From contig OZ246985.1 of NCBI GenBank assembly GCA_965232615.1, forward strand, positions 310,001 to 374,000: 64,000 bases of DNA, given 5' to 3'. The notes below the pieces were generated by a model. That model saw only the letters and a list, made by a program, of their open reading frames with translations. It was not told the DNA's origin and ran no database searches. A program made the position numbers and the translations under genes. Shown in pieces: positions 7,827 to 17,831 of the stretch. The stretch is from UBA2779 sp965232615. GTDB taxonomy: Bacteria > Spirochaetota > Spirochaetia > DSM-2461. The first letter of the stretch is position 1. Every line of letters begins with the position of its first letter.

Positions 7827-10821
7827 AGAATATCAAATAGAGGAAAACCTGATAGAGCAACTTACAGCGTTGAAATACACGCATCGACCTGACATAACAG
7901 ACAGGAAATCGCTTGAACAGAACTTCAAAGCCAAATTTGAAGCGTTAAACCGTGTCCGACTTTCGGAAAGCGAGTTTTTACGTTTACGGGAGGATATCAT
8001 TAATCCCGATGTTTTCGCTGCTTCAAAAATGTTGCGGGAAAGACAATATTTTCAAAGAGAAGATGGAACTCCTTTACATTACACGCTGGTAAATATCAAA
8101 GACTGGTGTAAAAATGAGTACGAGGTTATTAACCAGTTACGCATCAATACCGAAAACAGCAATCAACGTTACGACATTATTTTGCTGATTAATGGCTTGC
8201 CGGTGGTTCAGATTGAGTTAAAGAAACTGGACATTTCACCACGAAAAGCTATGCAGCAAATTGTGGATTACAAAAACGAACCTGGCAATGGCTACGGAAA
8301 TACATTGATGTGTTTCATGCAATTGTTCATCGTTAGTAACCGCAGCAATACCTTCTATTTTGCCAATAATAAAAACCAGCATTTTCAATTCAATGCAGAT
8401 GAACAATTCCTGCCGATTTACAGATTAGCAGACGAGCAAAATGATAAGATAAGCCACCTTGAACCTTTCACAAGAAAGTTCTTATCAAAATGCACTTTGG
8501 GTGAAATGATTAGCAAGTATATGGTGCTTGTAGAAAGCGAGCAACGAATACTTGTGATGAGACCGTATCAGATTTATGCGGTTAAAGCCATCGTTGATTG
8601 CATTCACCAAAACAGAGGAAACGGCTACATCTGGCACACTACCGGAAGTGGTAAAACACTGACTTCTTTCAAAGCCTCTACCCTGTTAAAAGACAATCAT
8701 GACATAGAAAAATGTCTGTTTGTGGTTGACCGAAAAGACCTTGACCGACAAACACGGGAGGAGTTTAATAAATTTCAAGAAGGCAGTGTAGAAGAAAATA
8801 CCAATACTGAAACACTGGTAAGGCGTTTACTTTCTACCGACTATGCCGACAAAGTAATTGTTACTACCATTCAAAAATTGGGATTGGCTTTGGATGGCGC
8901 CTACAAGAAAAACTTTAAAGAACGTTTGGAGCCATTGAGCAATAAACGGGTGGTTTTTATCTTTGACGAGTGCCACCGTTCTCAGTTTGGCGACAATCAC
9001 AAAGCGATTAAGGAATTCTTCCCAAATGCTCAGCTCTTTGGATTTACAGGAACACCCATTTTTGATGAGAACGCAACGTATAAAATTCGTGAAGACCAAT
9101 ACGAATCGTATAAGACAACGGAATCTATTTTTGAAAAACAATTGCACGCATATACCATTACTCATGCCATAGACGATAAAAACGTTTTGCGTTTTCACAT
9201 GGATTATTTTAAAGGCGAAGGCAATCAAAACCCAAAGCCAGGAGAGGCTCTTGCACAGCAAGCGGTAGTAGAGGCGATAATTGAAAAGCACAATGCAGCA
9301 ACAAACAATCGAAAATTCAATGCCCTGTTTGCAACAGCATCAATCAATAATGCCATTGAATATTATCGCCTTTTCAAAACGATACAACAGAAAAAAATTG
9401 CAGAGAATCCCGAATTTGAACCGCTGAATATCGTTAGCGTGTTTTCTCCGCCAGCCCAATTAATTGCAAAAAATGGCGACCAACAAAGTCAAAGAAATGC
9501 AGCAGATATCAGACAACTTCAGGAAGATTTACCGGATGAAAAAGAAGATAACAAGCAAAATCCTGAAGAAAAGAAAGCTGCATTAATGGAGATTATTGCT
9601 GATTACAACAAGCAATTCAGCACCAATCATACGATTAACGAATTTGATTTGTATTATCAGGATGTACAAAAACGCATAAAGGACCAGAAATACAGCAACA
9701 AGGACTATCCGCATAAAAACAAGATTGACATAACCATAGTAGTGAATATGTTGCTTACAGGTTTTGATTCCAAATACTTAAATACTTTATATGTTGACAA
9801 AAATTTGGAATATCATGGTTTGATACAAGCGCTTTCTCGTACTAACCGGATATTGAATGACACAAAACCTTACGGCAATATCCTTGACTTTCGTTCACAG
9901 CAAAGTGCGGTAAACCAAGCCATTACATTATTCTCCGGTGAGGACAGCGAAAAAGCAAAAGAAATATGGATGGTAGACCCTGCACCTGTTGTGATTGAGC
10001 AATACCAGAAAGCTGTAGAAGCATTAGGTGAATTCATGCAGGAACACAACCTGGAGAAAGAACCTCAGGAAGTTTATAATCTGCGTGGGGATGCTGCAAA
10101 AATTGCCTTTGTAAAAAACTTTAAGGAAGTACAGCGACTAAAAACGCAACTCGACCAGTACACCGATTTAGACGAAGGGCAGCAAGATAAAATTGAAGCC
10201 ATTCTGCCAAAAGAGAAACTACAGGAGTTTAGAAGTTCGTATATAGAAACTGCAAAACAACTTCGTGAAATTCAGCAGAAAGAAGGAGACGATGCACCGG
10301 ACGATATTCAGCAACTCGATTTTGAATTTGTGTTGTTTGCTTCTGCGGTGATTGATTACGACTACATCATGAACCTGATTGCCGACAGTACCCAGAAAAA
10401 ACCATCTACACAAAAAATGACCAAAGTGCAGGTAATTAGTTTGCTGAAATCGAACTCAAACCTGATGGAGGAAGAAGAAGATTTAACCGACTATATTAAC
10501 CAGGTGGACTGGACTGTGGGACAATCGGCTGATGACCTAAAACAAAACTTTGAAACGTTTAAGGTTGAAAAATATGACAAGGAAATATCTGTAATTGCCA
10601 ATAAACACGGGTTGCAACCAACAGCATTAAAAAACTTTGTAGAAAAAATAATGAACCGGATGATTTTTGACGGTGAAAAACTCACTGACCTTTTGGAGCC
10701 GCTGGAATTGGGTTGGAAACAACGCAGCAAAGCCGAAACCGCATTAATGAATGATTTGGTTCCTCAATTAAAAAAGTTAGCCCAGGGGCGTGAAATATCA
10801 GGATTAGCAGCTTATGAGTAA
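7819..10821 (+). CDS. hsdR: Type I restriction enzyme HsdR (nuclease-translocase)
   Basis: The 1000-residue subunit cleaves DNA and translocates on it in the HsdR2M2S complex. The PD-(D/E)xK nuclease core is visible at about residues 119-135 (YDIILL... VVQIELKK). Walker A TGSGKT lies near 275, the DECH box near 382, then FTGTP, LLTGFDSKYLNTLY and QALSRTNR of the second helicase lobe. The C-terminal domain for complex assembly is present. The ATG overlaps the HTH gene by 8 bp, and the gene ends overlapping hsdS by 8 bp. Sequence style (lysine- and asparagine-rich) is Bacteroidota-like. It appears intact. Confidence 0.93.
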   Translation: MTKEYQIEENLIEQLTALKYTHRPDITDRKSLEQNFKAKFEALNRVRLSESEFLRLREDIINPDVFAASKMLRERQYFQREDGTPLHYTLVNIKDWCKNEYEVINQLRINTENSNQRYDIILLINGLPVVQIELKKLDISPRKAMQQIVDYKNEPGNGYGNTLMCFMQLFIVSNRSNTFYFANNKNQHFQFNADEQFLPIYRLADEQNDKISHLEPFTRKFLSKCTLGEMISKYMVLVESEQRILVMRPYQIYAVKAIVDCIHQNRGNGYIWHTTGSGKTLTSFKASTLLKDNHDIEKCLFVVDRKDLDRQTREEFNKFQEGSVEENTNTETLVRRLLSTDYADKVIVTTIQKLGLALDGAYKKNFKERLEPLSNKRVVFIFDECHRSQFGDNHKAIKEFFPNAQLFGFTGTPIFDENATYKIREDQYESYKTTESIFEKQLHAYTITHAIDDKNVLRFHMDYFKGEGNQNPKPGEALAQQAVVEAIIEKHNAATNNRKFNALFATASINNAIEYYRLFKTIQQKKIAENPEFEPLNIVSVFSPPAQLIAKNGDQQSQRNAADIRQLQEDLPDEKEDNKQNPEEKKAALMEIIADYNKQFSTNHTINEFDLYYQDVQKRIKDQKYSNKDYPHKNKIDITIVVNMLLTGFDSKYLNTLYVDKNLEYHGLIQALSRTNRILNDTKPYGNILDFRSQQSAVNQAITLFSGEDSEKAKEIWMVDPAPVVIEQYQKAVEALGEFMQEHNLEKEPQEVYNLRGDAAKIAFVKNFKEVQRLKTQLDQYTDLDEGQQDKIEAILPKEKLQEFRSSYIETAKQLREIQQKEGDDAPDDIQQLDFEFVLFASAVIDYDYIMNLIADSTQKKPSTQKMTKVQVISLLKSNSNLMEEEEDLTDYINQVDWTVGQSADDLKQNFETFKVEKYDKEISVIANKHGLQPTALKNFVEKIMNRMIFDGEKLTDLLEPLELGWKQRSKAETALMNDLVPQLKKLAQGREISGLAAYE

Positions 10822-12007
10822 AGAAATGAAATTGATACCTCAGATAAGGTTTCCTGAATTTAATGAAGATTGGGATTTGGAAGAATTAGAGCAGTGCCTT
10901 GATTACTTGCAACCCACTCCTTACTTGGTTGAGGGCACAGATTACAAGGATGAATATGAAACCCCTGTATTAACTGCTGGCAAGTCATTTGTTTTAGGAT
11001 ACACGGATGAAAAGGAGGGTATTTTCAAAGATAATTTACCGGTAATTATTTTTGATGATTTTACAACGGCTTCAAAGTTTGTTGACTTCCCATTCAAAAC
11101 AAAATCCTCAGCAATGAAGATTTTGTTGGCAAAAAATGGATACAATATCAAGTTTGTATATGAGTCAATGCAAACTATTGATTATGAAGTAGGAGTCCAC
11201 AAGAGACATTGGATTTCGGTTTTCTCTAAGCTTAAAATTGCTGTTCCCCAACCACAAGAACAACAAAAAATCGCCTCCTGCCTTTCTTCTTTAGATGCGC
11301 TAATAGCCGCCCACAACGATAAGCTGGAATCCCTCAAAGACCACAAAAAAGGCTTGATGCAAAACCTTTTTCCGCCAGAAGGACAAAATGTGCCGAATTA
11401 TCGCTTTGCCGAGTTTGCGGATGATGGAACTTGGATTGATTGTAATCTAGAAGATGTTACTGATAGAATTGGTGATGGCATTCACACAACTCCAAAGTAC
11501 GATGAATCTTGCGAATACTACTTTATAAATGGAAATAACTTAATTGATGGTAAAATTTATGTTGACGAAAAAACAAAGAAATTAACAAAGTCGGAGTTTA
11601 AAAAACATCAAAAGGATTTAAATGAAAATACGATATTGTTATCTATAAATGGAACAATTGGTAACGTTGCATTTTATAATAACGAAAAAGTAGTTTTAGG
11701 GAAAAGTGCTTGTTATATCAACCCAAAAGAAGAATTAAATAATGTATTCTTATTCTACTTATTACAATCAACAAAAATTAGTAATTACTTCTTTTCAGAA
11801 TTAACGGGCTCAACTATTAAAAATCTCTCTCTTAAATCCATTCGTGAGGCTAATATTAATCTTCCTGCTAATAACGAACAACAAAAAGTTGCTTCTTGTC
11901 TATCAGCACTAGATAGCCTACTCACAGCACAAACAGAAAACATTGAGCAATTACAGCAGCATAAAAAAGGTTTGATGCAGGGTTTGTTTCCGAAAATAAA
12001 TAAGTGA
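10814..12007 (+). CDS. hsdS: Type I R-M specificity subunit HsdS
   Basis: The 397-residue protein has two target-recognition domains, each followed by a conserved helical spacer. The first ends in QQKIASCLSSLDALI and HKKGLMQNLFP near residue 190. The second ends in QQKVASCLSALDSLL and HKKGLMQGLFP at the C-terminus. The two halves would read the two parts of a bipartite target. The start overlaps the hsdR stop (ATGAGTAA). The two near-identical spacer repeats are possible sites for recombination that swaps specificity. Confidence 0.93.
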   Translation: MSKEMKLIPQIRFPEFNEDWDLEELEQCLDYLQPTPYLVEGTDYKDEYETPVLTAGKSFVLGYTDEKEGIFKDNLPVIIFDDFTTASKFVDFPFKTKSSAMKILLAKNGYNIKFVYESMQTIDYEVGVHKRHWISVFSKLKIAVPQPQEQQKIASCLSSLDALIAAHNDKLESLKDHKKGLMQNLFPPEGQNVPNYRFAEFADDGTWIDCNLEDVTDRIGDGIHTTPKYDESCEYYFINGNNLIDGKIYVDEKTKKLTKSEFKKHQKDLNENTILLSINGTIGNVAFYNNEKVVLGKSACYINPKEELNNVFLFYLLQSTKISNYFFSELTGSTIKNLSLKSIREANINLPANNEQQKVASCLSALDSLLTAQTENIEQLQQHKKGLMQGLFPKINK

Positions 12008-13071
12008 TGCCAATGAATGAATTAGAGATAGCAAAGCAGCTTAATGATAATCAGGAAAACATCATCCTGATTTATGCTTTTAATTCCGTAGGTAAAACCC
12101 GCTTATCTGTTGCTTACAAGGATTATACAAAAAGTGAAAACGAAGGCAACCATGCCGGAGTTTATTACAATGCTTTCAGCGAAGATTTATTTGTTTGGGA
12201 AAATGATGAAGTCAACGACAATGCAAACATTACCCTTAAAATAAATTTCAGCAATTTAAGTCAGTTTCATTCATTTTTGGATGTTAAGAATGTTGAAGAA
12301 AAACTGGCGATATACAATCCGAAATACAAATTCGATTTCAACCTTGATGAAAATCCTGAAAGAGGAATTGAATCCATCACCTTTTTTGTGGACGAAGAGG
12401 ATAAAACGCCCATCAAAATATCGCGTGGCGAAGAACGGATTTTTGTTTGGTGCTTTTTTCTCGCACTATTTGAAGTTGAAACCTGGACAGGCACACAGGA
12501 TGCCCATTTTTTTATTGACGACCCTGTTTCAAGTTTAGACGAGCATAACATATTCATAACAGCCGAATCAATTTTTGATTTGATTGAAGAACACTATCTC
12601 AAAAAGCGAATCATTATCACTACCCACCACATCGGTCTGTTTTCAATTTTGTTCGACAAGTTGAAGAAAGGCGAAAAAAGCGGACGATACAATAAACTAA
12701 CAAAGCCTTTTATCCTTAGTACACAGGATGGAAATATGGTACTCAATAATGTAAACAATGATGTTTTCCTTTTCCATCTTCACTTAATACAAACTTTAGA
12801 TACAGCAATTAAAACTGAATTGTACGCATACCATTTCGTTTTATTACGGCAATTAGTTGAAAATATTTCTTCTTTTTTAGGTGTGGGCAGAATGAATTTC
12901 ACTCTTGAACAAATAGGTGTTGAGAAAATAGAAGAAGTCGCCAGTGTAATCAATTCACTTTCTCACAAAAACGTTTATCGCCTACAGTTTAATAAAATGG
13001 CTGAAGCCGAGGAGGAAGTATTTAAGGATGTTTTTCAAAAAATACTGGCGAAATATAATTTTAAATTTTAG
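12007..13071 (+). CDS. PrrC-like ATPase, candidate anticodon nuclease
   Basis: The 354-residue protein lies between hsdS and hsdM. The N-terminal part is an ABC-type ATPase of the PrrC/AAA_13 kind: Walker A NSVGKTRLS near residue 30, a signature-like ISRGEER, Walker B FFIDDPVSSLDEHN and a downstream TTHH. The C-terminal part carries R-x3-E (RQLVE) and, 39 residues after the Arg, NSLSHKN. This matches in order and roughly in spacing the Arg-Glu-His triad of the PrrC tRNA nuclease. In E. coli, PrrC is held silent by its type I enzyme and cuts tRNA-Lys when a phage inhibits restriction. ATG at 12007 overlaps the hsdS stop (TGATG). Substrate is unproven. Confidence 0.75.
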   Translation: MPMNELEIAKQLNDNQENIILIYAFNSVGKTRLSVAYKDYTKSENEGNHAGVYYNAFSEDLFVWENDEVNDNANITLKINFSNLSQFHSFLDVKNVEEKLAIYNPKYKFDFNLDENPERGIESITFFVDEEDKTPIKISRGEERIFVWCFFLALFEVETWTGTQDAHFFIDDPVSSLDEHNIFITAESIFDLIEEHYLKKRIIITTHHIGLFSILFDKLKKGEKSGRYNKLTKPFILSTQDGNMVLNNVNNDVFLFHLHLIQTLDTAIKTELYAYHFVLLRQLVENISSFLGVGRMNFTLEQIGVEKIEEVASVINSLSHKNVYRLQFNKMAEAEEEVFKDVFQKILAKYNFKF

Positions 13072-13079
13072 GACTAACA

Positions 13080-14711
13080 ATGACACAAAAAGAACAACAA
13101 CAACAACTGGGTAAAACCCTTTGGGATATAGCAGACCAACTTCGTGGAGCAATGAATGCGGATGATTTCCGTGATTATATGCTTTCGTTCCTTTTTTTGA
13201 AATATTTATCTACCAATTACGAAGAGTCTGCAAAAAAGGAATTGGGACGTGATTACCCGGACGATACCCCACCGGATATAACCTCTAAACTTAAGATTAA
13301 GCCACCATTAGAGAAATGGTACAAAGAAAACCCGGATGATGTTGTTGACTTTGAGAAACAAATGCACAGAAAAGTACATTATGTAATCAAACCGGAATTT
13401 TTGTGGAATAACATCACCGAGCTTGCCCGCACACATGATGGTGAATTACTTCAAACACTGGACAAAGGTTTTAAATACATCGAAAACGAATCGTTTGATA
13501 ATTCTTTCCAGGGTTTGTTTTCAGAAATTAACTTAAACTCTGAAAAACTTGGAAAAACACCAACCGACCAAAACAAAAAGCTTTGTACCATCATTCAAAA
13601 AATTGCAGAAGGAATCGCTGATTTTTCCACCGACACTGATACGCTTGGTGATGCCTACGAATATCTGATTGGTCAGTTTGCCGCAGGTTCGGGAAAAAAA
13701 GCAGGAGAGTTCTATACACCCCAACAAATTTCAACCATCCTTTCCAAAATTGTAACGCTTGACAGTCAAGACCCAAGCACTGGAAAGAAAGGCAAACTTG
13801 ATAAAGTCCTGGATTTTGCTTGTGGTTCAGGTTCATTATTGCTGAATGTTAGAAAACGAATCAAAGACAAAGACGGCAGTGTTGGTAAAATATACGGACA
13901 GGAAAAGAACATCACCACTTATAACCTTGCGCGAATGAATATGCTTTTACATGGAATGAAGGATACCGAGTTTGAAATATTTCATGGTGATACCTTGCTC
14001 AATCAATGGGATATGCTCAGTGAAATGAATCCTGCGAAGAAAATGGAATTTGATGCAATAGTTGCCAATCCGCCTTTTAGTTTGCGTTGGGACCCTAATG
14101 ATACTCTGGCAGAAGATTTTCGTTTCAAAAGTTATGGTCTTGCTCCAAAATCTGCTGCGGATTTTGCTTTTCTGTTGCATGGCTTCCATTACTTAGGAAG
14201 AGAGGGAACAATGGCAATTATTTTGCCTCATGGAGTTTTGTTCCGTGGCGGTGCGGAAGAACGAATCCGAACCAAACTATTAAAAGATAATAACATTGAT
14301 ACGGTTATTGGCTTACCTTCCAAACTGTTCTATTCAACTGGTATTCCTGTTTGTATTTTGGTTCTAAAGAAATGCAAAAAGGAAGATGATGTTTTATTCA
14401 TCAATGCCAGTGAGCAATATGAAAATGGAAAACGCCAGAATAGCTTAGGTAAAAAGCATATTAAAAAAATTGTAGCGACTTATAAATACAGACAAGAAAC
14501 AGAACGCTTTTCACGAAAAGTCTCAATGGAAGAAATTGAGAAGAACGGTTACAACCTGAATATTTCGAGATACGTGAGCACGGCAGAGGATGAAGTGCAA
14601 ATTGACCTTGAAAAAGTTAATACAAACCTGACTTCGATAAATGAAAGGATTAAAACAAATACAGACAAACACAATGAATTCTTAAAAGAGTTGGGATTAA
14701 AAACTATATAG
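13080..14711 (+). CDS. hsdM: Type I R-M methyltransferase HsdM
   Basis: This 543-residue N6-adenine methyltransferase has an N-terminal HsdM helical domain (LWDIADQLRGAMNADDFRDY). SAM motif I FACGSGSLLLN lies near residue 246 and catalytic motif IV NPPF near 331. It methylates the host target and, with HsdS, forms the core enzyme. It follows the PrrC-like gene after only 8 bp and is last in the operon. Placing hsdM last, after the toxin-like gene, differs from the usual hsdM-hsdS order. The gene appears intact. Confidence 0.94.
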   Translation: MTQKEQQQQLGKTLWDIADQLRGAMNADDFRDYMLSFLFLKYLSTNYEESAKKELGRDYPDDTPPDITSKLKIKPPLEKWYKENPDDVVDFEKQMHRKVHYVIKPEFLWNNITELARTHDGELLQTLDKGFKYIENESFDNSFQGLFSEINLNSEKLGKTPTDQNKKLCTIIQKIAEGIADFSTDTDTLGDAYEYLIGQFAAGSGKKAGEFYTPQQISTILSKIVTLDSQDPSTGKKGKLDKVLDFACGSGSLLLNVRKRIKDKDGSVGKIYGQEKNITTYNLARMNMLLHGMKDTEFEIFHGDTLLNQWDMLSEMNPAKKMEFDAIVANPPFSLRWDPNDTLAEDFRFKSYGLAPKSAADFAFLLHGFHYLGREGTMAIILPHGVLFRGGAEERIRTKLLKDNNIDTVIGLPSKLFYSTGIPVCILVLKKCKKEDDVLFINASEQYENGKRQNSLGKKHIKKIVATYKYRQETERFSRKVSMEEIEKNGYNLNISRYVSTAEDEVQIDLEKVNTNLTSINERIKTNTDKHNEFLKELGLKTI

Positions 14712-14993
14712 AATGACTGCAAAGCCAGCCCTCAGTTCAAGCACATTGCAATCCTCGTTCCTGCGGTTGCAAAGTGCTTTCACGCCAACGCAAAAAACGA
14801 AATGAATAAAACAAAAACGGCATAATTTGTTTCCTTCTTTTTTACTAACCTGAAGTTTTAAGGGAATTTCGGGCTAAATACTTATATAGAAAAAAGTTGA
14901 GATAGTTTTGCCTTCAAAACGTCCCCATGTAATATTACAATTTTATTATATTTATGTATTGACAATTATGTAGATATATTTCATAATATACCC
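14712..14993. promoter_or_regulatory. Intergenic; promoter of the IS1634 remnant at 14959-14987
   Basis: No gene is seen between hsdM and the transposase. TTGACA at 14959-14964 and CATAAT at 14982-14987, 17 bp apart, form a plausible sigma-70 promoter a few bases before the transposase ATG. The resulting transcript would be nearly leaderless. Confidence 0.5.
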
Positions 14994-16078
14994 ATGTATA
15001 TTCAAATAGTACCAAACAGAAATTCGCCTCCCTGCATTCTGCTGCGGGAAGACCACCGAGAGAATGGCCGCGTTGTCAAAAAGACTCTGGCTAATTTAAC
15101 CAAACTGCCAGGTCATGCCGTTGAAGGCCTTCGACGGTTGCTTAAAGAAGGACCAGAAGCCCTATCTGGAAATGATTTCAAAATCACTCGAACTCTGCCG
15201 CATGGTCATGCCGTTGCCATCCTCAAGGTTATGAAAGATCTTGATATTCCTCGGTTAATTTCCTCCCGCCGAACTCCCGAACGTAATTTGATTATCGCCC
15301 TTATTGCCCAACGTATTCTTCATCCACAATCGAAACTGGCCACTTTTAGGGAACTTATCGGACCATCAAAGACCACGACTTTATCAGAACAGATTGGTCT
15401 GGATGAAACCATTGGAGAATATGATATTTACAAATCGCTTGATTGGCTCTTAAAACGTCAGCATACGATTGAAACGAAGCTAGCTGACAGACACCTCAAA
15501 AACGGTTCGTTAGTTTTTTACGACCTAACATCTGCATGGTATGAGGGAAAACACTGTCCCCTCGCTAAACGGGGATACTCTCGAGACGGTAAGAGGGGCA
15601 AGCTACAAATTGAAGTGGGTCTTCTTTGTGACTCAGAAGGACGTCCTGTGGGGGTTGAAGTCTTTGAAGGCAACACAGCCGATCCGATGACGGTTTCCAG
15701 CCAGATTGAAAAACTCCGAAATCGCTTCGGTCTTGAACGGATCACTGTGGTCGGTGACCGAGGAATGCTAACTGAAGCGAGCATTGACAGGGAAATCCGG
15801 AAGAACTCTCTGACGAAAAGGTTGTATTTGCGTACAAACGGCTCTCCAACGTTGAACAGGCATTTCGCTACATAAAGTTGGTGGACTTGAAGCTACGGCC
15901 CGTTTATCACCGCCTGGAGGACAGGGTTCGGGCGCATGTATTGGTTTGTATGCTTGCCTACTATGTTGAATGGGAAATGCGGAAACGGATGGCTCCCATT
16001 CTCTTTAAAGATGAAGCTTCTGCCATTGAAAGGGAGAAGAAAAAGAAATCCATCGTTTCTCCTTGGGAAATTGGCTAA
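14994..16078 (+). pseudogene. IS1634-family (IS4 group) transposase, broken
   Basis: The N-terminal two thirds (14994 to about 15810) begins VPNRNSPPCILLRE and includes SLVFYDLTSAWYEG and VVGDRGMLTEASI, typical of IS1634 transposases. After an internal deletion the frame shifts. From about 15815 the C-terminus continues as YKRLSNVEQAFR, LKLRPVYHRLEDRVRAH and LAYYVEWEMRKRMAP, ending at 16078. The catalytic centre is therefore split and the enzyme is dead. It marks the right border of the restriction island. Confidence 0.8.
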
Positions 16079-16233
16079 TTGCTTTCCTCTGTATGGAAAT
16101 ATGGTGGTCTTGCGATAAAAACTTCAGTTTAGAGGTACCCTGAGACAGTTCCCGCTGTTCTATTCCAGTGTGTGTTATCGATGAAATCAATCGACTGTGT
16201 CTGGAGAATTTTGAATTGATGCGGGGTTACATC
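16079..16233. repeat. Repeat end and IS256-like scrap
   Basis: GTTTAGAGGTACCC at 16127-16140 is a degenerate end of the GGGCACCTCT family. At about 16190-16233 the plus strand reads ENFELMRGYILT, like the C-terminal LRGYKLIP region of the IS256-type transposase. Both are short relics. Confidence 0.45.
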
Positions 16234-16262
16234 TTGACAATAAAACCTCTCTATTCTATACT
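16234..16262 (+). promoter_or_regulatory. Near-consensus sigma-70 promoter for the purine operon
   Basis: TTGACA (16234-16239) and TATACT (16257-16262) are separated by exactly 17 bp. Transcription would begin near 16269, leaving a leader of about 175 nt before the first ATG at 16446. No convincing purine riboswitch or attenuator is visible in that leader. The promoter sits in transposon-derived sequence. Confidence 0.7.
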
Positions 16263-16445
16263 CCAGATTCAGATTTTTATCCTTTAATCAATGTGGGCAC
16301 AGGCTTATACTGGGGTCATTCTGATTTTTCCAATTCCTTTTTTTCAGACTAAATACAAAAAGGATTGCGGATCTTTAAGGATGTTTTAGTCAATCGCTCT
16401 CCCTGAAAGATCAGTAATTCATGGATTTCAAAATGATGAGGGTGA

Positions 16446-17831
16446 ATGATGATTATTAAAAACGCTCTAACGGCTTTTCCAGGTGCTGCTGATTTCCAGT
16501 ATCGGGACATCAGGGTTGAAAACGGTCAGTTTGTCGAGTTCGGAACCAATCTTAACGCAGATGAAATACTGGATGCTTCCGATTACTGGGTCCTGCCAGG
16601 CGGAATTGATCCGCATGTACACTTTTATGATCCCGGTTATACGGAAAAAGAAGATTTCTTCCATGGAACATCGGCGGCGGTTGCAGGCGGTATTACCATG
16701 GTTGTGGATATGCCGAGTACCTCAATTCCTCCTGTGACAGACCGGAAGAGCCTGGATTACAAGCTTTCGGTGGTGCAGCCCAGGGCACACTGTGATTTTG
16801 CCTTTTTCGGTGGACTTTCCAAACAGTTATTTGATGCCGGTTATGAGTCCGGCATGGAATCCATTGTTGATGATGTACTGGCCTACAAGGTGTACTCGGT
16901 ATCTGGCGCTGAGTCATGGTGGGGGGCTGTTGACCACTGGCGCTTCAGACGAATTCTTGAACATGCGAAGAAACTGAATACCATCATATTACTGCATGCC
17001 GAGGACGCAGAATATGTCAACAATGCCACTGATTATTACCAGAATCAGGGAAAAAGTCCCCGTGAATGGTACGATTGCAGGCCGGAACTGGCAGAAATTC
17101 TGGCTGTGGGGAGTGCCCTGCGCATCAATCAGGAGGTGGGAGGCAATCTTCACATTGTGCACATTGGTTCCTCCGAAGCGGCTGAAATGCTTCAGAAACC
17201 CTGGCCCGGGGCCACCGCGACGGGGGAAACCTGTCCTCAGTATCTGGCCTTTGCGTTAAAGGATTTCCTTGAACAGGGACCGGCTCTGAAGATATCCCCC
17301 CCCATCAAAGAGGATGGCAACCGTCAGAGACTGTGGGAACTCCTGGCTGATGGAACAATTGAATTTGTTGCTTCAGACCATGCCCCGGGAACGAAGGAAG
17401 AGAAAGCCCATGGTGATATATGGTGCAATTCCGCCGGTATTGCCGGAACGGAAACCATCCTTCCCTATTTGTTTTCCGAGGGCTATCTAGCCGGCCGGCT
17501 TACCCTGCCGCGCTATTTGGAAGTGATGAGTGAAAAAGCGGCCAGACGCTATGGTTTGTTTGACCGAAAGGGCTCTCTGGCCGTGGGAAAGGATGCGGAT
17601 ATGGTACTGATACACCGTAAGGCGGAGCACAAGGTCAGTATAAATGACTTCCAATCCAAAGGCAGGGTCACTCCCTTTGAAGGTATGACGTTCCGCGGTC
17701 GGGTGGATTACACCTTTGTTCGGGGAAAGGTTGTTTACGATAGAAATAATGGCGGCTGTAAGAATGCCGGATGGGGCAGACTGCAGAAACCGATTCGTTT
17801 GGCAGGAGGAGAGGTTAATAATGAGCGATAA
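16446..17831 (+). CDS. Cyclic amidohydrolase (allantoinase/hydantoinase type)
   Basis: This 461-residue metal-dependent amidohydrolase opens a cyclic amide ring. It has the HVHFYDPG metal motif near residue 58, a likely carbamylated lysine in LAYKVYSVS, the LLHAED and HIVHIGSS histidines, and SDHAPGTKEEK. These features are closer to allantoinase and dihydroorotase than to E. coli HyuA. It is the first gene of the purine operon and overlaps ygfK by 11 bp. The substrate is probably allantoin, a hydantoin or a related purine ring-opening product; I cannot choose between them. ATG 16446 and 16449 are both possible starts. Confidence 0.82.
   Translation: MMIIKNALTAFPGAADFQYRDIRVENGQFVEFGTNLNADEILDASDYWVLPGGIDPHVHFYDPGYTEKEDFFHGTSAAVAGGITMVVDMPSTSIPPVTDRKSLDYKLSVVQPRAHCDFAFFGGLSKQLFDAGYESGMESIVDDVLAYKVYSVSGAESWWGAVDHWRFRRILEHAKKLNTIILLHAEDAEYVNNATDYYQNQGKSPREWYDCRPELAEILAVGSALRINQEVGGNLHIVHIGSSEAAEMLQKPWPGATATGETCPQYLAFALKDFLEQGPALKISPPIKEDGNRQRLWELLADGTIEFVASDHAPGTKEEKAHGDIWCNSAGIAGTETILPYLFSEGYLAGRLTLPRYLEVMSEKAARRYGLFDRKGSLAVGKDADMVLIHRKAEHKVSINDFQSKGRVTPFEGMTFRGRVDYTFVRGKVVYDRNNGGCKNAGWGRLQKPIRLAGGEVNNER

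Noticed and set aside
16263..16445. Purine riboswitch in the operon leader
   Set aside because: The conserved three-way junction bases of purine or xanthine riboswitches are not found, nor a terminator-antiterminator pair.
17716..17820. Upstream extension of ygfK
   Set aside because: The extra 35 codons overlap the amidohydrolase gene in another frame; ATG 17821 has a strong AGGAGG and gives the family's usual N-terminus.
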